Assembly (NCBI GenBank): GCA_947476255.1
Contig: CANJPY010000023.1
Span: 1-55,054, forward strand
Reading direction: 5' to 3'
DNA length: 55,054 bases
DNA from: Chthoniobacteraceae bacterium
GTDB taxonomy: Bacteria > Verrucomicrobiota > Verrucomicrobiia > Chthoniobacterales > Chthoniobacteraceae
Shown here: positions 8,925-18,800 of the stretch, piece by piece
Position numbering within the stretch: position 1 is the first letter of the stretch
Layout of the letters: each line of letters starts with the position of its first letter
Position numbers and translations under genes: made by a program
The notes under the pieces: generated by a model
Told to the model about the DNA's origin: nothing
The model's input: the letters and a program-made list of their open reading frames with translations, nothing else
The model's database searches: none

Positions 8925-10298
8925 TTACGGCTTCAAGGAATCCTGCAGACTGGGATGCAGCTCCCAAGAAGCATCGGCCTCTCCCCCTGCACTCCGAATC
9001 GCTTGGGTCACCATCGCCCTGCGCTCCTCCGGTAACTGCCACCGCTCCCGCACCTCTGGCAGAAGCCCCAGAAGCGGATCGAAATAGACAAACCACTGGC
9101 CGGGTTTCACGGCTGGACTCGTGAAAACGGAGATTCCATGAGTGCGGTCGTAAAACTCATACGAATGAGCGTCACGCTTCCCGCCACCCCCCATCGTATC
9201 CACAACAAATGCAGGCGTATGAAACCCAGCCGTCGTTCCGCGCACCCTCTTTTCCACGTCCAGTCCCTCGGCCAGAGACGTCCGCAGATCCTCCACGCCG
9301 GGCACCATATCGTGAAAATACACGTAATACGGTTGAATGTTCACGTATCCCAACCGCTTCACGAGAAGCTGCATCTGGGAGGCGTTGGAATTAACTCCGC
9401 TCTGCAGCACCGTCTGGCACCGAACCGTGATCCCCCGCTCCACCAGCAAATTCATCGCACGCTGCGTACAATCCACAATCTCGTGCGCGCTGTTAAAATG
9501 CGTGTGGACGACCGCCGTTTTGTGCAGGCGCCGGGCAAGTTCCACAACGCGCGTCAAGGCATCCGTCCAGCGCGCGTCCGAGAGGATCTTTTGCGGCATG
9601 ACGCACAGTCCCTTCGTCGCAAACCGAATCCGGCGCACGTGCCCGATTTGGAGCAACCGGCTCCCAATCGCCTCAAGGTGGTCAGCGCGCAGGTTGTACG
9701 CGTCACCGCCGCTAATCACAATATCCTCAAGTGCCGGCGTTGCTTCAATGTACGCAAAAGCTTGATCCCAGCGCGTCTGGTTCGCGTGCAACTTCAACTT
9801 TTCCGCTACCAACTCGGTATCCGCCCCCACGGCATAGGAACGCGTACAAAAACGGCAATACACAGGACACGTGTCCACAGGGAGAAAAAGCGCCTTGTCC
9901 GGATACCGGTGCGTGAGTCCGGGCACCGGCGAATCCCGTCGCTCCTCCAGCGAATCCAACTGCAGCATCGGATGGTCCGGCTGTTGCGTGGAGCGCAGGG
10001 GCAAAAACTGGGTCCGAATTGGATCCGTTTCGGGATTCTCCCAGTCGATCAGGCTCAGAAGATGCGGAGAAATCCGCAAAGCCATCGGTGCGTTTCGAAT
10101 ACCCGCCGAAAGATCCTCATGGAAGCGCTCCCCCACCAGCCCACCCAAAGTGCGACGCAACTGCTCCACACTCGTGACTGTCGCACGCTGTTGAAATTGA
10201 TGCGACTCAAACTCAACCGCTTCGATCTTCTCAAACCCAGGGATCACTTTCCAGTAGTCGCCCCCCTTTAAGATCCGGTGGTTTTCCTCAACTTGCAT
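8925..10298 (-). CDS. kamA: Lysine 2,3-aminomutase family radical SAM enzyme (KamA type)
   Basis: The 457-residue enzyme belongs to the PLP- and radical-SAM-dependent aminomutases, which move an amino group from the alpha to the beta carbon of lysine or, in close relatives, glutamate. The cluster motif CPVYCRFC gives C144, C148 and C151, and the GGGGK box near the C-terminus (VDTMGGGGKRDAHS) supplies the PLP lysine. The start at 10298 is chosen because AAGGAG lies six bases upstream; a longer frame to 10364 lacks such a site. Lysine is the most likely substrate, but relatives acting on glutamate cannot be excluded by eye. Beta-lysine is used as an osmolyte or in lysine catabolism. The leader is highly structured (separate entry). 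Confidence 0.85.
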   Translation of the reverse strand: MQVEENHRILKGGDYWKVIPGFEKIEAVEFESHQFQQRATVTSVEQLRRTLGGLVGERFHEDLSAGIRNAPMALRISPHLLSLIDWENPETDPIRTQFLPLRSTQQPDHPMLQLDSLEERRDSPVPGLTHRYPDKALFLPVDTCPVYCRFCTRSYAVGADTELVAEKLKLHANQTRWDQAFAYIEATPALEDIVISGGDAYNLRADHLEAIGSRLLQIGHVRRIRFATKGLCVMPQKILSDARWTDALTRVVELARRLHKTAVVHTHFNSAHEIVDCTQRAMNLLVERGITVRCQTVLQSGVNSNASQMQLLVKRLGYVNIQPYYVYFHDMVPGVEDLRTSLAEGLDVEKRVRGTTAGFHTPAFVVDTMGGGGKRDAHSYEFYDRTHGISVFTSPAVKPGQWFVYFDPLLGLLPEVRERWQLPEERRAMVTQAIRSAGGEADASWELHPSLQDSLKP

Positions 10299-10302
10299 CG
10301 CA

Positions 10303-10428
10303 ACTCCTTTTGAGCACGTTGCTCCCGAACCAGCAAAAACGCCGGTCGGGGAAAGGTGCCACACATCGAAAGACGAAAACGCCCGTAACCATCGGAAGCT
10401 TAGCTTGAGTCAAAGGAAGCACGGGCGT
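10303..10428 (-). promoter_or_regulatory. Structured 5' leader of kamA with ribosome binding site
   Basis: Read on the minus strand, three helices precede kamA. ACGCCCGT (10428-10421) pairs with ACGGGCGT (10386-10379), and the second arm is followed by TTTTCGTCTTT. Next comes a 10-bp hairpin with a T-rich loop (10350-10324). Then a GAGCA/TGCTC mini-hairpin stands next to the AAAAGGAG ribosome site. The first helix with its T-rich tail could act as an attenuator. It does not match the lysine, glycine or SAM riboswitch cores that I know. Function is inferred from structure only. Confidence 0.4.
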
Positions 10429-10570
10429 CAATAGAGGGGGGGGAGAAACTCGCGCGGAAAAAAACTTCCGAAACACCATATCCTCGGGCATGACATCCCC
10501 GCAACAAACTATAGCACAACACTAGCGTTTGCTGTGTAATGTGACCCATCAATTTCTCCCACCCAACCCC

Positions 10571-11347
10571 ATGGTTGTCGCTCAACTAGGCAAACTCACT
10601 CTAAATACCGTTTCTGCGACAGGACGCTGGGCGCTTTTCTGCGGCCGCTCCCTCGCCTGCATCCGTTCGGGAGGAGAGCTCGGAGCGAGAATCGTGCGGT
10701 CCGTTTTTGAACTCGGCGTACGCTGCGTCCCAGTCATTGCCATCGTGTCGGCTTTTGCGGGCTTGGTCCTCGGCCTCCAAGGCCACTACGTGCTCGCGCG
10801 CTTTGGGGCCTCCGGAATGCTGGGAACCCTTGTGTCCCTGAGCTTGTGCCGTGAATTGGGACCTGTGCTTGCCGCTCTCATGATCGCAGGCCAGGCCGGT
10901 ACAGCTCTGGCTGCGGAGTTGGGCATCCAGCGTTCCACAGAGCAAATTGATGCGATTGAACTCATGGATGTTTCTCCTGAAGGGTTCCTTGCCGGAGCCC
11001 GTCTGGTCGCCTCCTTGCTTGTTTTCCCCGCACTCACCTCCCTTTTTGTACTCATAGGCGTCACCGGAGGATGGCTTTCGGGCTGCATTCTCATGCCTCA
11101 AGATTCGGACGCATACTGGTCGGCAGTTCATGAGGCGCTCAAAAGCCGCGACGTGTTTGAATGCCTCATTAAGGCTCTGGTTTTCGGTCTTTTAACAACC
11201 TCCCTCTGCGCGTATCAGGGTTTTAATGCGCACCGTTCTGGCGAGGCTGGCGCCCGCGCCGTTGGAGTCGCCACGGTCCGGGCCATCGTTCTCTCCAGCA
11301 TCGCCATCTTAGCCGCTGACTATCTCATCACTGCCGCTCTCCTGTGA
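10571..11347 (+). CDS. mlaE: MlaE-type ABC transporter permease
   Basis: MlaE is the inner-membrane permease of the Mla system, which moves phospholipids between the outer and inner membranes. From the ATG at 10571 the 258-residue product has the family core: ELGVRCVPVIAIVSAFAGLVLGLQGH, the conserved LCRELGPVLAALMIAGQAG segment, the IDAIELMDV coupling helix, and further membrane spans to the C-terminus (VLSSIAILAADYLIT). A TTG at 10529 and a GTG at 10541 are alternative starts; no good ribosome site decides. It opens the operon mlaE-F-D-C-A, and its stop overlaps the GTG start of mlaF, so the two are coupled. It diverges from kamA. Confidence 0.9.
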   Translation: MVVAQLGKLTLNTVSATGRWALFCGRSLACIRSGGELGARIVRSVFELGVRCVPVIAIVSAFAGLVLGLQGHYVLARFGASGMLGTLVSLSLCRELGPVLAALMIAGQAGTALAAELGIQRSTEQIDAIELMDVSPEGFLAGARLVASLLVFPALTSLFVLIGVTGGWLSGCILMPQDSDAYWSAVHEALKSRDVFECLIKALVFGLLTTSLCAYQGFNAHRSGEAGARAVGVATVRAIVLSSIAILAADYLITAALL

Positions 11348-12141
11348 ACCCGTCCCCGAATCCAGTAGCGGCTCCCATTCTGGAGATTTCGCATCTTAAA
11401 AAATCCTTTGGCCCCCGGGAAGTCTTGCGGGACGTCTCTTTCAGCGTTCCAGCGGGAGCGATCCTGTCCATCTTGGGACGCAGTGGCACGGGTAAGTCGG
11501 TTCTCCTCAAGTGTATCGTTGGCCTGCTCAAGTCCGATGCTGGCGACGTTTCCTACAAAGGCAGTTCCCTCGCAAACCCTTCGGCTTTGAGTGCTCTCCG
11601 CCAAACCGCAAGCTACGTTTTTCAGCAAAACGCCCTGTTTGACTCCTCGACCGTCTACGAAAACGTTCTCCTCCCCTTGCAGGCACGCCGCCGCGGCACG
11701 CGCGCCGAGTGGGACATGCGGGTGCGCTCGATCCTTGGCCGTCTTGAGTTGGCGGATGCGGCACAGCGGTATCCGTCGGAACTCTCCGGTGGAATGCAAA
11801 AACGCCTTGCGGTGGCGCGTGCGCTCGTGACCGACCCGGAGCTCGTCTTTTTTGACGAACCCACCGCCGGACTGGACCCCCTCAGACGCAATGCGGTTTT
11901 TGAAATGATCGCCAAGCTCCAGCAGGAGAGCAAATTCACGGCAATCGTTGTCACCCACGACGTTCAGGAGGCACTGGTGGTCAGTTCTCGTATTCTCTGG
12001 CTCGATGCCGGCGACGTTCGTTTCGAAGGCACGTCTGCGGATTTCAGCGAATCCAGAGACCCCGACATTTGCGCATTCCGAGACAACATTGAAGCCTTGC
12101 GGGAGGCCGTGCGTTCCATGCAAACTAATGCAGCTCACTAA
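11344..12141 (+). CDS. mlaF: MlaF-type ABC transporter ATP-binding protein
   Basis: MlaF is the ATPase that drives the MlaE permease. The 265-residue protein has Walker A GRSGTGKS at 45-52, a Q-loop segment (VFQQNALFDSSTVYENV), the LSGGM signature, Walker B LVFFDEPTAGLDP and the switch His in VTHD. Translation starts at a GTG at 11344 that overlaps the mlaE stop codon. MlaF proteins bind the small STAS protein MlaB in Escherichia coli, but no mlaB is found in this operon, so the partner is missing, replaced or encoded elsewhere. Confidence 0.92.
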   Translation: MNPSPNPVAAPILEISHLKKSFGPREVLRDVSFSVPAGAILSILGRSGTGKSVLLKCIVGLLKSDAGDVSYKGSSLANPSALSALRQTASYVFQQNALFDSSTVYENVLLPLQARRRGTRAEWDMRVRSILGRLELADAAQRYPSELSGGMQKRLAVARALVTDPELVFFDEPTAGLDPLRRNAVFEMIAKLQQESKFTAIVVTHDVQEALVVSSRILWLDAGDVRFEGTSADFSESRDPDICAFRDNIEALREAVRSMQTNAAH

Positions 12142-12153
12142 TTCATCAAATTC

Positions 12154-12639
12154 ATGAAAAGCACCTCTCTGGAAAGAATAGTTGGGCTCTTTGTTTTGGC
12201 CGCCATCGGCTGCATGAGTTTCTTCGCACTCAAGCTGGGTTCCCTAGATCTGCGGCCCACAGAAACGTATTTGATTGAGGCACGGTTCTCGAATGCCTCC
12301 GGGCTCATCGTTGGTTCCCAGGTTTCTGTCGCCGGTGTACCCATTGGAACCGTCACTGAGATGAAACTTGCAAAAGACTTCTCTGCTATTGTTGGAATGC
12401 GAATCAGAAAACCCTATTTCCTTCCGACTGATTCCATTGCCTCCATCCGCGGGCACGGCCTTTTAGGAGACAAATACATCGCTCTTTCCCCCGGCGCCGA
12501 AGAGGAAGTCCTCAAACCCGGCGCACGCCTCACAGACACCGAGTCTGCCGTGGACTTGGAGTCTCTCCTGAGCCGCTTTGCCTTTGGAGCGATGCAGGGA
12601 GACAAGGCTGAAAAGAAAGAGGCCCCCAAGGCCCCCTAA
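12154..12639 (+). CDS. mlaD: MlaD-type MCE-domain protein
   Basis: MlaD forms the hexameric substrate-binding ring on the periplasmic side of the MlaFE transporter. The 161-residue protein begins with one membrane helix (IVGLFVLAAIGCMSFFALKLG, about residues 7-27), followed by an MCE domain at about 37-115 with the typical NASGLIVGSQVSVAGVPIGTV and GHGLLGDKYIAL segments. The charged tail (DKAEKKEAPKAP) is short. It starts 13 bases after mlaF and precedes mlaC. Confidence 0.9.
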   Translation: MKSTSLERIVGLFVLAAIGCMSFFALKLGSLDLRPTETYLIEARFSNASGLIVGSQVSVAGVPIGTVTEMKLAKDFSAIVGMRIRKPYFLPTDSIASIRGHGLLGDKYIALSPGAEEEVLKPGARLTDTESAVDLESLLSRFAFGAMQGDKAEKKEAPKAP

Positions 12640-12681
12640 GACACATTTCCGAGTCACCCGCTCACCGATTTGAATAGATTT

Positions 12682-13272
12682 ATGTTTCTCAACAAATACT
12701 TCCCGGCCATCGTTGCGATCGTCGCACTAGCCCCAACAGGCGTGCAGGCGGCGCCCAGTGAATCTCCAGAGACAACTCTGAACCGGGGCCTTGCAGAGCT
12801 CCTGTCTTTAGTCAAAGGGCGGAACAACACCGACGCCGTTGAACTGGCAAAACGCGTGCGCCCCACTTTGGAGAAATTTTTCAACTTTGAGAGTCTCACT
12901 CGCAAAGCCTTGGGCGCGTCCTGGAAAGATCTCACACCAACCCAGCAAAACCAGGCGGTCAAGCTGTTCTCGGAGATCATTATCCGCAGCTACACCAGCA
13001 AGTTTGATCCAAGCAGTCAGATTGAAATCAATTTTTCCAAAGCTCTGGATCTCGGGCCAGGACGAAAAGAAGTTCCCGCCACAGCAAAATATCAGGGAAC
13101 CATGGTTGCCGTTTCCTATCGCGTCGAAAGTGCTCCCGACGGCTGGCGCGTGTACGATGTCATTATTGAAGGGATCAGCCTTGCTTCGAATTATCGCGCT
13201 CAGTTTGAAGCGATCCGCCAAAAAGGCGGCGGAGACGCTCTCATCCGGTCCATGGAGGAAAAACTAAAATGA
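12682..13272 (+). CDS. mlaC: MlaC-type periplasmic phospholipid-binding protein
   Basis: MlaC shuttles phospholipid across the periplasm between MlaA at the outer membrane and the MlaFED complex. The 196-residue product starts with a signal peptide (MFLNKYFPAIVAIVALAPTGVQA) and contains the family pattern FNFESLTRKALGASWKDLTPTQQNQAVKLFSEII, then SYRVESAPDGWRVYDVIIEGISLASNYRAQF. The ATG at 12682 is preferred to an in-frame TTG at 12670. Its TGA overlaps the ATG of mlaA in an ATGA arrangement. Confidence 0.9.
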   Translation: MFLNKYFPAIVAIVALAPTGVQAAPSESPETTLNRGLAELLSLVKGRNNTDAVELAKRVRPTLEKFFNFESLTRKALGASWKDLTPTQQNQAVKLFSEIIIRSYTSKFDPSSQIEINFSKALDLGPGRKEVPATAKYQGTMVAVSYRVESAPDGWRVYDVIIEGISLASNYRAQFEAIRQKGGGDALIRSMEEKLK

Positions 13273-14153
13273 TCACCCCTATGCGTTTTTCTTCAAATAC
13301 AGGAAACTACGTCACTGCCTTCGTCGCCGTCTCCCTTCTCCTTCCGGGCGGTCAACTCCAGGCGGGTTCTTCCATCCGCGAAATCAAGACTCCGGCCGTC
13401 CCTAGCCATGGCCACAAACACCACAAACACAGCAAACACAGCAAACACAGCAAACACAGCAAACACGGCCACCACCATAAGACAACCAGACCCAAATTCC
13501 ATCCCGTCGCCACCTTTGACGATCCTTACGGCGACGAACAGTTGCAACAGGCCTCAGATCCGCTCGAGAGAATCAATCGCGGCACGTTTGCTTTTAATGC
13601 TCAGTTTTACCGGTTTGTCACAAAACCGCTCGCAGAGTTCACCAATTTTATCCTCCCTCCTCCGGTGCGTACGGGTCTTGAAAACGTGGTTGAAAATCTC
13701 GAATCTCCCGTGCGCATCACCAGCAGCCTGCTTCAGGGAAAGATGAAAAGATCAGCCCAGGAAACGGGTAAACTTCTTGTGAACTCCACCCTTGGTGTCG
13801 GCGGCCTCTGGAAACCCTCCGAGCGCTTTCCGGAGCTCAAAAACATCCCAGGTGAAGACATGGGACAAACCTTTGGAGTCTGGGGCGTTCCCGCAGGTCC
13901 CTATCTGGTGGTCCCGATCCTCGGCCCCAGTTCAACGAGGGATTTACCGGGAAAAGCCGCAGATAGCTGCCTGAACCCAAGCTTCTGGCTGAGCGAACAT
14001 GCCATCTCAAAAATCGCCGGTGCCTCCAAGGCCGTGATCGAAAACCCAAAACGCATGAGCGCCTACGACGACGCAACCAAGGATGCCTTGGATCCCTACA
14101 TCTCCGTGCGGGAGTCCTTCACTAGCTACCGCAAAAAAGCCGTCGAAAAATAG
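13269..14153 (+). CDS. mlaA: MlaA/VacJ-family protein with Lys-His-Ser repeat and no lipobox
   Basis: MlaA removes misplaced phospholipids from the outer leaflet of the outer membrane and hands them to MlaC. The family core is clear from about residue 95: DPLERINRGTFAFNAQFYRFVTKPLAE, then LVNSTLGVGGLWKP and PEDMGQTFGVWGVPAGPYLVVPILGPSSTRD-like blocks (here GEDMGQTF). Two features are unusual. The N-terminus is an ordinary signal peptide (LLPGGQLQAGSS) without the lipobox cysteine found in enterobacterial MlaA. Residues about 46-70 are a KHS-type repeat rich in Lys and His, absent from typical MlaA. It is the last gene of the operon and overlaps mlaC by four bases. Confidence 0.9.
   Translation: MITPMRFSSNTGNYVTAFVAVSLLLPGGQLQAGSSIREIKTPAVPSHGHKHHKHSKHSKHSKHSKHGHHHKTTRPKFHPVATFDDPYGDEQLQQASDPLERINRGTFAFNAQFYRFVTKPLAEFTNFILPPPVRTGLENVVENLESPVRITSSLLQGKMKRSAQETGKLLVNSTLGVGGLWKPSERFPELKNIPGEDMGQTFGVWGVPAGPYLVVPILGPSSTRDLPGKAADSCLNPSFWLSEHAISKIAGASKAVIENPKRMSAYDDATKDALDPYISVRESFTSYRKKAVEK
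13411..13476 (+). repeat. 9-bp tandem repeat coding the Lys-His-Ser tract of MlaA
   Basis: Several copies of CACAGCAAA follow one another in frame, flanked by imperfect CACCACAAA and CACGGCCAC units, and encode HSKHSKHSKHSK within a longer His/Lys-rich stretch. The near-identity of the codons points to recent slippage expansion. The tract directly follows the signal peptide region, so it should lie in the periplasm. Confidence 0.9.
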
Positions 14154-14276
14154 CGTTCTTTTTTCGCAAGATCCGTCTCAAAAAGGGAGAGCGTTTCACC
14201 AGCACCCCCTCGGAGATGTCTTATCTTTCGTGCATTTCAGGTTGAGACATACCGGACAATGGGCGAGTTTAGTGTC

Positions 14277-15485
14277 ATGTCCAAGACCCCGCCTTTCGAT
14301 TCCATAGAAGATGTCCTTGCCGATATCCGCGCGGGCAAACTTGTCGTTGTCACCGATGACGCCGACCGTGAAAACGAGGGAGATCTGGTGCTGGCAGCGG
14401 AAAAAGTCACTCCTGAGGCCGTCAATTTCATGGCCACCCACGGCCGGGGACTTATTTGTGTGCCGCTTACAGAAGAGCGCGCAGACGAACTCGGACTCCA
14501 AAGAATGGTCTCCCAAAACCGGGAAAGCCACCGCACGGACTTTACGGTTTCCGTCGACGCCACCCATGGCATCACCACTGGCATCTCAGCGCATGACCGC
14601 TCCGCCACGATCTCCATTCTCGCAGACCCCCACTCCAAACCACAGGACCTCGTGCAACCCGGTCACATCTTCCCCCTCCGCGCCCGCGCAGGAGGGGTGC
14701 TCCGCCGCGCAGGCCACACCGAGGCTTCCGTGGACCTGGCCCGGATGGCCGGCCTCCATCCCGCCGGTGTTCTCTGTGAAATCCTGAACGCAGACGGCAC
14801 CATGGCGCGCTTGCCCGAACTCATCGAGTTCAAGCAGCAGCACCAACTCAAAATGTGCAGCATTGCCGACCTCATCGCCTACCGCCGCACTCAGGAAAAA
14901 CTCGTCGAGCGAGAACAAGTCATCCATCTCCCCACGGACTTTGGCGACTTCCAACTGCACCTCTACCGGAGCACCATCGATGGCGAACATCACCTCGCCT
15001 TGGTGAAAGGAGACCTCTCGAAGGCCGACGCCCCGCTCGTGCGCGTCCACAGCGAATGCCTCACGGGCGATGTTTTTGCTTCCAGACGTTGCGACTGTGG
15101 CTCCCAGCTGCAGCAGGCCATGCAGATGATTGAAACCGAGGGCTGCGGTGTGGTTCTCTACATGCGCCGGCACGAGGGACGCGGCATCGGACTCCCCGCC
15201 AAAATCCACGCCTACAAACTGCAGGAGAGCGGCTTGGATACGGTGGAAGCCAATCTGCGCCTCGGGTTCCCCGCAGAGTTGAGGGACTACGGCGTGGGCG
15301 CTCAAATTCTGGTGGACCTCGGCATTCATAAAATGCGCTTCCTCACAAACAATCCCAAAAAAGTCATCGGACTCGAAGGGTACGGTCTTGAAATCGTCGA
15401 ACGCGTTCCTATCCACACCGCACCGAATCCCCACAACGTCGAATACTTGGCCACGAAGCGCTCCAAAATGGGCCATCTCATTTAG
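14277..15485 (+). CDS. ribBA: Bifunctional DHBP synthase / GTP cyclohydrolase II
   Basis: RibBA carries out the two entry reactions of riboflavin synthesis: ribulose 5-phosphate to 3,4-dihydroxy-2-butanone 4-phosphate, and GTP to the diaminopyrimidine. The N-terminal domain (about 1-200) has [11 protein letters not shown] and the [11 protein letters not shown] box. The C-terminal domain has the zinc set C-x10-C-x-C ([14 protein letters not shown]), then [10 protein letters not shown] and the Arg/Tyr-containing nucleotide site. The 402-residue length is normal. An ATG six codons upstream (14259) is an alternative start. I see no FMN riboswitch in the 120 bases before it. Confidence 0.94.
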   Translation: MSKTPPFDSIEDVLADIRAGKLVVVTDDADRENEGDLVLAAEKVTPEAVNFMATHGRGLICVPLTEERADELGLQRMVSQNRESHRTDFTVSVDATHGITTGISAHDRSATISILADPHSKPQDLVQPGHIFPLRARAGGVLRRAGHTEASVDLARMAGLHPAGVLCEILNADGTMARLPELIEFKQQHQLKMCSIADLIAYRRTQEKLVEREQVIHLPTDFGDFQLHLYRSTIDGEHHLALVKGDLSKADAPLVRVHSECLTGDVFASRRCDCGSQLQQAMQMIETEGCGVVLYMRRHEGRGIGLPAKIHAYKLQESGLDTVEANLRLGFPAELRDYGVGAQILVDLGIHKMRFLTNNPKKVIGLEGYGLEIVERVPIHTAPNPHNVEYLATKRSKMGHLI

Positions 15486-15839
15486 GCAGCCCGCTCCTTG
15501 AAGCAGCCTCCCAGACTCCACTCCAACTCTCTGGAGCCAAAGACACGCCTCGTTCTTCCAAGCCAGAAGCACGCCGGATGTTTCTGACATCCCGCGTTTT
15601 GCGTCACCGCTCCGGGCGCCATAAAACCCTCTCTTGGAAATTGAGTCGCGATTGGATTCCGTGCCAGCGTCTCTTTTGAAGAAACCGCAGCCACGTTTGT
15701 TCTCACCATTGGGTGCTTTTATTGCTCGCAATCCGAATTAAGATGCGGCTTCATCGCTGTCTCATTCGCCTAGGCTCCTGCTCCGCCTCCCCTCTGGAAG
15801 ACACCCCCCCGTTCCAGAAAGCGCCAAACTCCTGTCCAC
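15486..15839. other. Intergenic gap, no supported gene
   Basis: This 354-base gap follows ribBA and should hold the promoter of the cytochrome gene. A minus-strand frame of 75 codons (15709-15482) has an ATG but ends exactly against the ribBA stop and matches nothing I recognise. I consider it doubtful. No RNA gene, repeat or clear terminator was seen. Confidence 0.35.
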
Positions 15840-18800
15840 ATGCGCCACGCCATCTTCTTTTTTATCTTCTTCAGTGCTCGCCTTGGTCTGTCTGCCGCTG
15901 ACGAAGCCAATCCCGACTTTAACCGGGATGTACGGCCCATCCTCTCCCAATATTGCTTTAAATGCCACGGCATGGATGACAAAAGCCGCAAAGCCAACCT
16001 GCGCCTCGACACACGCGAGGGAGCTTTAAGCATCGCCAAGTCCGGTGAAAAAGCAGTGGTCCCCGGACACCCGGAAACAAGCGCATTGGTGCGGCGACTG
16101 TTTTCCGAAGATTCTGACGAGAAGATGCCACCGCCCTCGACCAAAGTACGGTTTCCAAAAAGCGCCGCCACAGTTTTAGAGAACTGGGTGCGCGCAGGAG
16201 CTCCCTACGCGCCGCATTGGGCTTTTACCCCCCCCATCAAAGCGCCCGTTCCTTCTCTCAAAAATCCCGAACGTGCGAGAAATGTTGTCGATCAATTTGT
16301 CTTTGCCCGATTGGAGCACGAAGGTCTCCAACCCTCCCTCGAAGCCGAAAAACCAACCCTCCTGCGCCGGCTTTACCTCGACCTCACCGGACTGCCCCCC
16401 ACCCCCAAAGATTTGGACGCTTTTATGAGCGATGCGTCTCCCGCCGCCTACGAGACGGTCGTGGACACACTTCTAGCGTCGCCCCGTTACGGAGAACGTT
16501 GGGCACGGCGCTGGCTGGACCTCGCACGCTACGCGGATACCAACGGCTACGAGAAGGACAGACAGCGCACCATCTGGCCCTACCGTGACTGGGTCGTCAA
16601 CGCGCTCAACAGCGACATGCCCTTTGACCAGTTTAGCATCCGTCAACTCGCCGGTGACCTCCTTCCCAACGCCACCGACGTCGATCGCATCGCCACCGGT
16701 TTCCACAGAAACACCATGCTCAACGAGGAAGGCGGCATTGATCCCCTGGAATTCCGCTATCACGCAGTCGCCGACCGCATCGGCACCACTGGAACCGTCT
16801 GGCTCGGGCTCACCGTCGCGTGCGCCCAGTGTCATACCCACAAATACGATCCCATTCTCCACACGGATTACTATCGGATGATGGCCTTTTTCAACAACGC
16901 CGACGAGCCCGATTTCACCATCCCGTCCGCCGAAACGACTCAGAAGAGGACCGAGATTCAACGAAAAATTGAAGCCCTCCAGGCACGTCTTCCTGAACGC
17001 TTTGAGCTCCAAAAAGACGCAAAAGACGACGCAAAAGACGACGCCAAAGACGACGCCAAAAACGGCGCCTCAACGCACGAACCCGCGCAGCAAAAGCGAC
17101 AGCAACTGATTGAGGAACTCTTTCACGCCTGGGAGAAAGCCGAAGCTCAAAAAGCGGTCCGCTGGGAAACCGCGCGTCCTCAATCGTGGCAAACAAACAT
17201 GGCGAAGTTGGATCTCCTTCCGGATGGATCACTTCTCGCATCTGGAGATGTGACTAAAAGTGACACCTACACACTGCGTTTTAAACAGAGCGCAGAGCCC
17301 ATCACTGGGCTGCGTCTGGAAGTTTTGCCGGATGACTCTTTGCCAGCTGAAGGCCCTGGGAGAGCCTATTATGAGGGGCCGAAAGGAGATTTCTTTCTGA
17401 GCGAAATCAAATTCAAAAGCGGTGCCGTTGCACTCAAGGTGGCCAAAGTGACGGACACCTACTCGAAAGGTGGAATTGGCGGTTCCTCAAAAATCGGAGC
17501 GGCATTTACCATTGATGGAGAGCCCGCCACGGGCTGGGCCACCAATGGCGCTCAAGGCAAACCCAATGTCGCGGTTTACCAATTCGAATCCCCCGTCAGT
17601 CTGGAGAACGGCCTGCAAGTGGACATGCTCTTCGAGCGGCACTACGCCTGTCCGCTGGGCCGTTTTCGCATTTCCTTCACCAAGGACACTAAACCCTTGG
17701 AAGCGCGCTGGAACTCTCCTGCGCTCGAAGAAGCCCTCGCAAAGCCACCTCTCGAACGCTCGGCTTCGGAAACGGCTCTTGTGCGCAATTCCTTTTTTGA
17801 AACCACTCCGGAGACCGCCAACGCCCGCAAAGAAATCGAGACACTTCGCGCGAGCCTGCCTCGCTTCCAACCCACTATGGTGTTGCAAGAACGCCCACCT
17901 GATAACCCAAGACAGACGCATCTCCACAATCGTGGTGAGTTCACTCAGCCCAAAGAAAAGGTCGAGCCCGGCGTTCCCTCCTTCCTGCCCCCGCTGCCAG
18001 CCGGCTCAAAGTCCGACAGACTGGCTTTCGCGCGCTGGCTCTTTTCACCCGAGCACCCTCTCACAAGCAGAGTCGCCGTCAACCGTGAGTGGCAGGCGTT
18101 CTTTGGACGGGGACTTGTCCGTACACTTGAAGATTTTGGTTATCAGGGCGATACGCCCATCCATCAGGAACTTCTGGACTGGCTCGCCGTCGAGTTCCGC
18201 AGCAACGGCTGGTCCGTAAAAAAACTTCACCGACTCCTCGTCACGAGCGCCACCTATCGCCAGTCCGCCGCCGTCACGCCCGCACTCGCCGAGCGCGATC
18301 CCCAGAACCTGCGGCTCGCACGTGGAGCACGTTTCCGCCTAGATGCCGAAATGATTCGCGACTCGGCGTTGCAAGCAGCCGGACTGCTTTCCCTCAAAAT
18401 GGGAGGCCCAGGAGTGTATCCTTCACAAAACCCTCTCATCACAAAGGAAGGGACATACGGGGCCTTTGAATGGAAGCCAAGCTCCGGCGAAGACCGTTAC
18501 CGCCGGACGCTTTACACCTTCATCAAACGCACCGCTCCGTTTGCCATGACCGGCACCTTCGACGCTCCAACGGGCGAATCCTGCGTCGCCCGGAGGGATC
18601 CCTCCAACTCGCCGCTGCAAGCCCTCACTCTCCTCAACGATGTCATCTTTCAAGAAGCGGCTCAAGCCCTTGGCAAAAAGTGTGAAGCATATCAGGGCGA
18701 TGACCTCGCACGCATCGGCTTCCTCTTTCGCACCGTCCTCACACGCGAACCCACTCAGGAAGAAACCACTCTTCTTGCCAATTTCTTAAATCAACAGCGT

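Noticed and set aside
9138-10271. A 377-codon plus-strand frame opposite kamA
   Set aside because: It mirrors an intact radical SAM gene and has a skewed His/Arg/Pro composition.
11320-12138. A 272-codon minus-strand frame opposite mlaF
   Set aside because: It is antisense to a well-conserved ATPase gene and matches no family.
14154-14276. Possible FMN riboswitch before ribBA
   Set aside because: None of the conserved RFN-element blocks were found in the 120 bases upstream.
15482-15709. A 75-codon minus-strand frame after ribBA
   Set aside because: It ends against the ribBA stop, has no ribosome site, and its composition (Arg, Ser, Gly) looks random.
14586-15731. A 381-codon minus-strand frame opposite ribBA
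   Set aside because: It lies antisense to both catalytic domains of ribBA, which is intact, and has no family resemblance.
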